5,806 nucleotides of DNA from CAYWTX01 sp964461295 (GTDB lineage Bacteria > Planctomycetota > Phycisphaerae > SM23-33). The stretch spans positions 1-5,806 of the forward strand of contig CAYWTX010000209.1 of assembly GCA_964461295.1 (NCBI GenBank), written 5' to 3'. Below are positions 1 through 5,056 of the stretch, one piece after another. The position numbers were made by a program, and so were the translations under genes. Position 1 is the first letter of the stretch; every line of letters begins with the position of its first letter. The notes under the pieces were generated by a model. That model was not told where the DNA came from and ran no database searches. It saw only the letters and a list, made by a program, of their open reading frames with translations.

Positions 1-335
1 GCGTAGTAGATGTGCTCGCCGGCCGGAATCCTGCCGGCCAGGATCGCATCGGACGGGGCGGGGGTGCTAGGGTCGCCATTGGAGGAGATCGTGCGGCTGC
101 GCCCCCTTGGCAGCGGTTCTAGACCGGTTCGGCCGGGGGAGCGAAAGGCGCAGCGCGGCCTGGGGTCGGCGGGCGTCGCCGACGTCGCTGCCCGCCCCCA
201 AACGGCACGCGCCGGCCGCAAATGACTCCCCGGCCGCAACGGCACGCCCCGGCCGCACGCGGCCGCGATGTGCCGCCGCCGCTTCCGGGCGCCCCGGGCG
301 ACGGCCAGGTTGACGCCGATCCCCATGGTGGGCAT
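1..335 (-). other. Possible partial open frame leaving the left edge (weak)
   Basis: On the minus strand one frame is free of stops from about position 529 to the window edge. An ATG at 333-335 and another at 324-326 lie in it. Most of the translation is low-complexity Arg/Pro/Ala/Gly and looks non-coding. The last 25 or so residues before the edge (about 1-75) look more protein-like, ending in ILAGRIPAGEHIYYA, with mostly G/C-ending codons. No ribosome binding site precedes either ATG and no family is recognised. It could be the beginning of a real gene whose body lies outside the window, with the true start nearer the edge, or chance. I favour chance for the upstream part and leave the edge part open. 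Confidence 0.2.
201..257. repeat. Short GC-rich direct repeats
   Basis: A 20-base unit at 201-220 (aacggcacgcgccggccgca) recurs at 238-257 with one mismatch (g211 against c248). The core ccggccgca occurs three times, starting at 212, 230 and 249, so at 18-19-base spacing. This is seen directly. It is probably local slippage-type repetition in GC-rich intergenic DNA. No function is evident. Confidence 0.5.
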
Positions 336-478
336 TATCCGCGGCCGCGGCGGGTCTGTCAAATGCGTACGTTCCGGCCCGGGCGCTCGGCGGGGCCGCG
401 GCCGTTTGCCGTTGGCCAACCGACAGCGTCCATCACGGCGCGTCCTTTCTCCGTCACTCCGACACACATGGACATCTT

Positions 479-556
479 GGGACGCTACCCCTTTTCTGTC
501 CTTTACTCTTAGAAACTAGGGCGCGTCCCTAGTGTCCAGGGCGCGTCCCTAGTTTC
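479..556. repeat. Nested palindromic repeat cluster, REP/MITE-like
   Basis: Two exact copies of agggcgcgtccctagt lie at 518-533 and 538-553. Each is itself a hairpin: ctaggg (516-521) pairs with ccctag (527-532), and aggg (538-541) with ccct (547-550). The whole is bounded by a perfect 10-base inverted repeat, gaaactaggg (512-521) and ccctagtttc (547-556). A related word, gggacgctacccc, sits at 479-491; its gggacgc core is also in the two copies when they are read on the other strand. The stretch between them (about 489-515) is T-rich, unlike its surroundings. This layout resembles REP/BIME elements mobilised by IS200/IS605-like (RAYT) transposases, or a small MITE. That identity is inference, as no transposase is present. 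It lies downstream of the sulfatase operon and could also act as a transcript-end structure. Confidence 0.55.
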
Positions 557-620
557 GCCAGCTGCCCCACCCTCCGTGGGAATCCGGGCTAGTTGCCCCG
601 GCGAGTACGCCAGGCTGTAG

Positions 621-635
621 CGGCAGCCGCTGCCG
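621..635 (-). terminator. Hairpin immediately after the downstream sulfatase stop
   Basis: cggcagc (621-627) and gctgccg (629-635) form a perfect inverted repeat around one base, giving a 6-bp GC-rich stem with a 3-base loop. It begins one base past the stop codon of the last gene of the sulfatase operon (stop on the minus strand at 638-636). The position fits a transcript-end hairpin. There is no run of U after it on the minus strand, so it is not a standard intrinsic terminator. It may only stabilise the 3' end, or be chance. Confidence 0.3.
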
Positions 636-1991
636 TCAAGGCTCCTGGCCGCGCTGGCCACCGCGTTTCAGGAAACTCGCCCGGGCGTCGGCGTAGTGGT
701 CCAGCGCGGCCTGGAGGGTTTTTCGGGCCGCGCCCGCGTCGGCTGCGTCGTCCTTGGCATCCGGCGGGGTGGTGGTCTGGCCGTCGTCGGCAATCCGCTC
801 GAGTTCGCCGCCACGATGCAGCACGTAGCGACGGTTGTACGCGAACTCAGCCGCGGCCTTGGGCCCGCCGTCGCGGGCGTACCAGCAGTACAGCCACTGG
901 CGCGGGTTGGCCTTCTGGCCTCGAAGCTGGGGCAGGAAGCTGCGCCCGTCGATCTTCAGTTCCTCGGGCACGGCCGCGCCGGTCGCGGCGCAGAGGGTCG
1001 GCAGGAAATCGGTGGTGTCGATCGGGTCGGGGCAGACTTGTCCTGTCGCGCAGACGCCCGGCCAGCTGGCGACCATCGGCACGTGCATGCCGGAGAGGTT
1101 CGGCTCGCCCTTGGCGCCTTTGACCGCCTTGTCTCCCGTGCTCGAGACGATTCCCTTACCCGTGCCGTTGTCGCCCAGGAACAGGATCAGCGTGTTTTCG
1201 CGCAGGGCGAGCTTGTCCAGGTGCGCCGTCAGGTTGCCGACCATCTTGTCCATGTAGGCGACCATGTCCTCGAAGTGCTGCTGTCCCGTTCGCCCGCTCC
1301 CGGCGGGCGCCTTCGCGCCGCCCTTGTCGCCCCAGTCGGGACTGTCCGGCGTGGGTTCGAACGGCCCGTGCGTCAGCACCATCGGCCAATAGAGGAAGAA
1401 AGGCTGCTTCGCGTGGCGCGTGATGAAATCCAGCGCGAACTTCGCCTCGATGTCCGGGCCGTACTCGCCATTGGCGTAGTCCACCGGCTTGCCATCGACC
1501 TCGAAGCCGGGGTTGGCGTAACGGCTGGCCCGGCGCGTGTGCTGCCAGAGGCACGCCTCATCGAAGCCGAACTTCTTCGGCAGTTCTGGGTCCTTTCCGA
1601 GCTGCCACTTGCCGCTCATGCACGTGGCGTAGCCGGCCTTCTTGAGCAGGTGCGCGAACGTCGTCGCCTTGGGGTCCATCAGGCCGAACTGAATGTAGTT
1701 CCGCACGTTGTAGATGCCCGTCATGAGCTGCACCCGCGTGGGCGTACACAGCGGCTGCGCGTAGCAGCGGTCGAACCGCATTCCCTTGGCCGCCAGGCCG
1801 TCCAATACGGGCGTCTTGTACGTCGTCGAGCCGTTCGCTCCGAGGCACTCGTAGCCCAGGTCGTCGGCCAGGATCAGCACGATGTTTGGCCGCTTGACCG
1901 GCGGCAAATCGCCGGCCGAGCGAAGCACCCGCGGCCAGGCCGCCAACGCGGCCCCCGCGACACCCGCCTTCAGCAATTCGCGTCGATTCAT
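636..1991 (-). CDS. Tat-exported type I sulfatase (arylsulfatase A-like)
   Basis: This 451-residue enzyme of the formylglycine-dependent sulfatase family (alkaline-phosphatase fold) would hydrolyse sulfate esters outside the cytoplasm. The N-terminus has a Tat-type signal (NRRELLK at 2-8, then a hydrophobic Ala-rich stretch). Metal-site Asp43-Asp44 lie in LADDLG. The maturation motif C-T-P-T-R at 82-86 contains Cys82, the residue converted to formylglycine, and Arg86. Lys128 lies in SGKWQLG, where most family members have GKWHLG, so residue 130 is Gln in place of the usual His. His208 is in LTHGP, and Asp274-Asn275 in GDNG complete the metal site. Lys294 lies in the late KGAKG segment. The start is fixed by an AAGGAG ribosome binding site (1998-2003) six bases before the ATG. 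It is the second gene of the operon, 35 bp after the other sulfatase. The C-terminal tail (after about 405) is charged, low in complexity and lacks the usual LYDL motif. The substrate cannot be told. Confidence 0.93.
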   Translation of the reverse strand: MNRRELLKAGVAGAALAAWPRVLRSAGDLPPVKRPNIVLILADDLGYECLGANGSTTYKTPVLDGLAAKGMRFDRCYAQPLCTPTRVQLMTGIYNVRNYIQFGLMDPKATTFAHLLKKAGYATCMSGKWQLGKDPELPKKFGFDEACLWQHTRRASRYANPGFEVDGKPVDYANGEYGPDIEAKFALDFITRHAKQPFFLYWPMVLTHGPFEPTPDSPDWGDKGGAKAPAGSGRTGQQHFEDMVAYMDKMVGNLTAHLDKLALRENTLILFLGDNGTGKGIVSSTGDKAVKGAKGEPNLSGMHVPMVASWPGVCATGQVCPDPIDTTDFLPTLCAATGAAVPEELKIDGRSFLPQLRGQKANPRQWLYCWYARDGGPKAAAEFAYNRRYVLHRGGELERIADDGQTTTPPDAKDDAADAGAARKTLQAALDHYADARASFLKRGGQRGQEP

Positions 1992-2026
1992 CTTTGGCTC
2001 CTTGAGCGGCGGCAGCGAGCGCCCCG

Positions 2027-3370
2027 CTACCGGTAATCATCGCCCTTCAGACTCTTTTCCACCGACTCCTGCCATTTCGCCAGATCCGCCTTCATACGTT
2101 CCACTTCCTTGGGCAGCTCGGCGGCGAGGTCCTTCGTCTCCTTGCGGTCGGCGGCGAGGTCGTACAACTCGTACGTGCCGCCCGGCACCTTGTGCAGTTT
2201 GTAGCGGTCCTCCGTCCACGCGGCATGGCCGACATCGCTGCCCCGGGCGGCGCCGCTCCTGCCCGCCAGGCCGTACCAGAACCCGATGCCCGCGCCGCGG
2301 GCCTTCATGCGCCCGGCCAGCAGCGGCAACAGGCTCATGCCGTCCAGCGGTTGCGGCTGCTTGACCACGTTCACGCCCAGCGCCTCCACCACCGTGGGGT
2401 AGATGTCGCTGGTGCATGCCGGCAAGTTCGACACGGCCGGCTTGGCGATCCGCGACGGCCATTCGATGACCCCCGGCACGGCGAGGCCGCCCTCCCACAG
2501 CGAGCCTTTGTTGCCGCGCAGGTTGCCGGTGGATCCCGTCTTCGTCGCCCCGTTGTCGCTGCAGAACAGCAACATGGTGTTGTCCGCCACGCCCAGGTCG
2601 CGCAGGGCCTTGCGCAGGGCGCCCATCGCGCGGTCGATGGCGACGATCTCGCCGTAATAGGCCGAACCCCCCGCGGCCGTCTGGTCGGCCGCCAGGGCCT
2701 GGTGCGGGGAGTGCGGGTTGCCGAACCACACCACGGCCAGAAACGGCTTGCCGTCCTTGACGGCGTCGGCCATGAACTTGGCGGCCTGGGAGGCGATGTA
2801 GTCCGAGCCGTCGCCAGTGAACTTCTCATCCTTGCCGCGGCGGCTGAGCGTCCAGTTGAGGTCGAAGAAATTCGACACCGAGAGCCATTCGTCGAATCCG
2901 AAGCGCCCGGGGTGGAGCGGATCGGCGGCGGGGATGGGTTGTCCAGGCCCTTTCACGCCGTTGAGGTGCCACTTGCCGAAATGCCCCGTTGTGTAGCCGG
3001 CCTGTTTGGCGGCCTGGGCGACCGTGCGTTCCTCGATCCGCAGCGGATAGCCGTGCTGGAACGTGCCGTAGCGGTTGGGGTTCCGCCCGGTGAGGAAGCT
3101 GCCCCGCGTGGGCGAACAGACCGGCGCTGCCGCGTAGAAGCGGTCCAGCCGCAGGCCGGCGGCGGCCATGGCGTCGAGGTTGGGCGTCTTGCAGGCGGTC
3201 AGGCCGTTGTAACTGACGTCGCCCCAGCCCTGGTCGTCGGTCATGCAGAGCACGAAGTTAGGCTTCCTGACGGCGCCGCCGGCGGCACGCAGGGGCCAGG
3301 GCGCCGCCAGGACGACGCTGGCCGTGGCGGCCGAAAGCTGGAGGAAGTCGCGACGGGTGATGGCGGCCAT
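2027..3370 (-). CDS. Tat-exported type I sulfatase (arylsulfatase A-like)
   Basis: This 447-residue formylglycine-dependent sulfatase is the first gene of the two-gene minus-strand operon. A classical Tat signal, TRRDFLQLSAA at 5-15 with a hydrophobic region to about 30, marks export of the folded enzyme. The catalytic set is complete: Asp45-Asp46 (TDDQGWG), C-S-P-T-R at 85-89 with Cys85 as formylglycine precursor, Lys133 and His135 in GKWHL, His220 in NPHSPH, Asp272-Asn273 in SDNG, and Lys288 in RGNKGSLWEGG. The C-terminal subdomain has the family's ELYDLAAD signature at about 401-408. A ribosome binding site, AAAGGA (3378-3383), lies seven bases before the ATG. It must be matured in the cytoplasm by FGE or anSME before Tat export; neither gene is in the window. 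Overall similarity to its neighbour is limited to family motifs, so the pair probably act on different linkages. The substrate cannot be assigned. Confidence 0.95.
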   Translation of the reverse strand: MAAITRRDFLQLSAATASVVLAAPWPLRAAGGAVRKPNFVLCMTDDQGWGDVSYNGLTACKTPNLDAMAAAGLRLDRFYAAAPVCSPTRGSFLTGRNPNRYGTFQHGYPLRIEERTVAQAAKQAGYTTGHFGKWHLNGVKGPGQPIPAADPLHPGRFGFDEWLSVSNFFDLNWTLSRRGKDEKFTGDGSDYIASQAAKFMADAVKDGKPFLAVVWFGNPHSPHQALAADQTAAGGSAYYGEIVAIDRAMGALRKALRDLGVADNTMLLFCSDNGATKTGSTGNLRGNKGSLWEGGLAVPGVIEWPSRIAKPAVSNLPACTSDIYPTVVEALGVNVVKQPQPLDGMSLLPLLAGRMKARGAGIGFWYGLAGRSGAARGSDVGHAAWTEDRYKLHKVPGGTYELYDLAADRKETKDLAAELPKEVERMKADLAKWQESVEKSLKGDDYR

Positions 3371-3668
3371 GGGTGTTTCCTTTCCGCCACCTTTCGCCCG
3401 AAGGCAAGCCGTCAGGCGAAGTCGCGGCAGAGCCTTCCGGCACTATGCGGCAACCGCGAGTTCATTGCCCTGGTACGGCCTGCATATGCTACTGTCCTTC
3501 GGGACGGCCACGATTCCCTCGACGTTCGTGGCGTTCAGGGCAGATGGCGGCCTTCAGCATCTTCGCTCCTCGAGCAGACCGACCTGACAGGAAGGCTACC
3601 ACGCTCTGCCGCGTCAGGCAACCCGTAAGCGGGGAGTAAGCGAGGAGTGTTTTTCTCGCCAACCGAAA

Positions 3669-3697
3669 TAGAACTGACCAGTCAGTTCTGGTAGAAT
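3669..3697 (+). promoter_or_regulatory. Candidate promoter of the RND efflux operon
   Basis: A -10-like hexamer, TAGAAT, lies at 3692-3697. Seventeen bases upstream is TAGAAC (3669-3674), a poor match to TTGACA. The spacer is almost entirely filled by the perfect palindrome at 3670-3689, the usual arrangement for repressor-controlled promoters. Transcription would begin near 3704 and give a leader of about 67 bases before the ATG at 3771. The -10 and spacing are seen; promoter activity is inferred, and the weak -35 lowers confidence. Confidence 0.4.
3670..3689. promoter_or_regulatory. Operator-like palindrome (TetR/AcrR type) before the efflux operon
   Basis: agaactga (3670-3677) and tcagttct (3682-3689) are perfect inverted arms around the 4-base centre ccag. 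The central TGACCAGTCA and overall 20-base size are typical of operators bound by TetR-family repressors, which often control RND efflux operons. It sits between the candidate -35 and -10 elements and about 80 bases before the adaptor start. No regulator gene is in the window, so the repressor would be encoded elsewhere. The palindrome is observed; the regulator family is inference. Confidence 0.55.
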
Positions 3698-3760
3698 GCC
3701 GGCCGCGGTTGCCCACTGCGCGGGTTCCACGTGTAGGCGCGGGGCGGCCGCGGAAGCTTC

Positions 3761-3765
3761 GGAGG
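3761..3765 (+). promoter_or_regulatory. Ribosome binding site fixing the adaptor start
   Basis: GGAGG lies five bases before the ATG at 3771. It decides the start: an in-frame ATG at 3696 would add 25 residues before the lipoprotein signal peptide and overlaps the candidate -10 box. Confidence 0.8.
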
Positions 3766-3770
3766 TGCGC

Positions 3771-4943
3771 ATGAGAACTTCGCTGGCGAGAGTGGCGGCG
3801 AGCGCGATGCTGGCGGCCGCGGTCCTGGGCGGGTGCGAGAAGACCGACGGCGCCGCCAAGGCCGTCGTTCCGCCCAACAGGCCGGTGCCCGTGCTGGTCG
3901 GGACGGCCCAAACGCGCGACGTGCCCCTGGAGATAGCGACCTTCGGGCGCGTGCAGGCCCTGTCCACCGTCGTCATCAAGTCGCAGGTGACCGGCGTGAT
4001 CCAGGCCGCGTTCTTCCGCAAGGGCGACGAGGTCAAGAAGGACCAGAAGCTCTTCGAACTGGACCAGCGGCCGTTGCGGGCGGCGCTGCAGCAGCTCGAG
4101 GCGAACAAGGGCCGCGACGAGGCCCAGCTCCGCAACGCCCGGAAGGAACTCGCCCGCCAGACCGAACTTCTGAAGAAGGGCATCGCTTCGCAGGCGGAGT
4201 ACGACAAGGCCGAGGCCGACGAGGCCGCGTTCTCCGCGATCGTCAAGGCCGACGAGGCCGCCATCGACAACGCCAAGGTGCAGTTGAGCTACTGCACGAT
4301 CGTCTCGCCCATCGACGCCCGGGCGGGCGACCTGGCCGTGGACGTGGGCAACCTGGTCAAGGCCAACGACGTCGACATCGTCACCCTCGCCCAGATCCGC
4401 CCCATCGAGGTCGTGTTCTCGATCCCGCAGCGCGACCTGCCGGCTGTGCGAAAATACAAGGACGCCGGGCCGTTGAAGGTGCTCGCGACGATCCCGGGCA
4501 GCGGCGAACCGGCCGAGGAAGGCGCGGTGACGTTCATCGACAACACGGTGAGCCCCACCAGCGGGACGATCAAGCTGATCGCGACGTTCACCAACGAGAA
4601 GGAGAAGCTCTGGCCGGGGCTGTACGTGGACGTGGCCCTGAGCATGACGGTGCAGAAGGGCGCGACGGTGGTGCCCTCGCAGGCCGTGCAGAGCGGGCGC
4701 GACGGGCGATACGTTTTCGTCATCGGCGAGGACGCCAAGGGCGAGAAGACCGCGGAGGTGCGGGCGGTGACCGTCAGCCGCACGACGGCGGGGCTGGCGA
4801 TCGTCGAGTCGGGGCTGAAGGCGGGCGAGCAGGTGGTGACGGACGGACAGGTTCGGCTCCTGCCCGGCGCGAAGGTGTCGATTCGCAAGGACCTGCTGGA
4901 CGCGGGACCCAAGCCCGGCGAGGCGACGACGAAACCGCGATGA
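3771..4943 (+). CDS. RND efflux periplasmic adaptor (membrane fusion) lipoprotein, MdtA/AcrA-like
   Basis: This 390-residue adaptor links an inner-membrane RND pump to an outer-membrane channel. It begins with a lipoprotein signal peptide: Arg-containing N-region, hydrophobic Ala/Leu core, and lipobox L-G-G-C with the lipidated Cys at 22. Then come the first lipoyl half (about 66-99, including TGVIQAAFFRKGDEVKKDQ), a charged alpha-helical hairpin (about 102-170, coiled-coil-like), the second lipoyl half (about 173-200, with TIVSPIDARAGDLAVDVGN), a beta-barrel (about 207-292, with LWPGLYVDV) and a membrane-proximal domain (about 297-372, with VVPSQAVQSG and YVFVIGED). The segment pattern is closest to MdtA among well-known members. 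Length is normal for the family. The start is set by the GGAGG at 3761. The pump gene follows 113 bp downstream on the same strand. The drug or substrate exported cannot be told from sequence. Confidence 0.95.
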   Translation: MRTSLARVAASAMLAAAVLGGCEKTDGAAKAVVPPNRPVPVLVGTAQTRDVPLEIATFGRVQALSTVVIKSQVTGVIQAAFFRKGDEVKKDQKLFELDQRPLRAALQQLEANKGRDEAQLRNARKELARQTELLKKGIASQAEYDKAEADEAAFSAIVKADEAAIDNAKVQLSYCTIVSPIDARAGDLAVDVGNLVKANDVDIVTLAQIRPIEVVFSIPQRDLPAVRKYKDAGPLKVLATIPGSGEPAEEGAVTFIDNTVSPTSGTIKLIATFTNEKEKLWPGLYVDVALSMTVQKGATVVPSQAVQSGRDGRYVFVIGEDAKGEKTAEVRAVTVSRTTAGLAIVESGLKAGEQVVTDGQVRLLPGAKVSIRKDLLDAGPKPGEATTKPR

Positions 4944-5056
4944 GCGTGTGGCAGCGGCGTCCTTGTCGAAGCCGACCGGCTCGACACGAGCCGGCTCTGT
5001 TGGGTCCCAACGCGGTGATTGGCGACGCCGAAGCGAGCGAGTGAAAGCGCAAGCGT
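4944..5056. other. Adaptor-pump spacer with two hairpins
   Basis: Adaptor and pump genes of RND operons usually abut or overlap; here 113 bases lie between them. A perfect inverted repeat, ccggctcg (4976-4983) and cgagccgg (4987-4994), gives an 8-bp stem with a 3-base loop. A second, gttgg/ccaac (4999-5003 and 5007-5011), follows five bases later. There is no T run, so a full terminator is unlikely. The spacer may lower pump expression relative to the adaptor, mark an RNA processing point, or be a small dispersed repeat. A 34-codon frame (4940-5044) overlaps the adaptor stop as ATGA, but nothing in it supports a gene. Confidence 0.5.

Larger units (their letters stand above)
1..635. other. 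Gene-poor, very GC-rich left flank
   Basis: No complete gene can be supported here. Open frames exist on both strands, but their translations are rich in Arg, Ala, Pro and Gly with no family motif, which is what GC-rich non-coding DNA gives by chance. The stretch contains short GC-rich repeats (about 201-257), a weak minus-strand frame leaving at position 1, a less GC-rich palindromic repeat cluster (about 479-556), a small cccac/gtggg inverted repeat (566-570 with 576-580) and a hairpin just past the sulfatase stop codon (621-635). The sulfatase operon ends against this region, so it is probably intergenic DNA between that operon and whatever lies to the left. Confidence 0.6.
3371..3770. other. 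Divergent intergenic region between sulfatase and efflux operons
   Basis: These 400 bases separate two divergently transcribed operons. No gene is supported: open frames crossing it have no recognisable product and no sensible start signals. The left end holds the leader and ribosome binding site of the sulfatase operon (minus strand), but I see no confident -35/-10 pair for it. The right end holds the operator-like palindrome, a promoter-like -10 box and the ribosome binding site of the adaptor gene. A small gcgag/ctcgc inverted repeat around a T run (3640-3659) is also present; its short stem and position do not make a convincing terminator. Confidence 0.6.

Noticed and set aside
359..475. 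38-codon minus-strand ORF starting MSMCVGVTEK
   Set aside because: No ribosome binding site before the ATG and no recognisable motif; it adjoins the palindromic repeat cluster and is probably chance.
479..556. CRISPR array
   Set aside because: Only two repeat copies with a 4-base gap between them, internally palindromic, and no cas genes; it fits a hairpin repeat element better.
696..2036. Long open frame (446 codons) on the plus strand opposite the downstream sulfatase
   Set aside because: It is antisense to a gene with a full set of sulfatase motifs. Its translation is Arg/Val/Ala-rich with no family motif, as expected opposite a gene with high third-position GC.
2192..3628. Long open frame (478 codons) on the plus strand opposite the upstream sulfatase
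   Set aside because: Same situation: antisense shadow of a clear sulfatase gene, low-complexity translation, no convincing start.
3640..3659. gcgag/ctcgc inverted repeat around a T run, possible terminator
   Set aside because: A stem of only five pairs with the T run in the loop rather than after the stem; no gene ends nearby on either strand.
3833..5044. 403-codon plus-strand frame overlapping the adaptor gene in another frame
   Set aside because: Arg/Gly-rich translation typical of an out-of-frame reading of GC-rich coding DNA.
4940..5044. 34-codon ORF overlapping the adaptor stop as ATGA
   Set aside because: The overlap looks like translational coupling, but the peptide has no recognisable features, two hairpins run through it and no homologue can be named.
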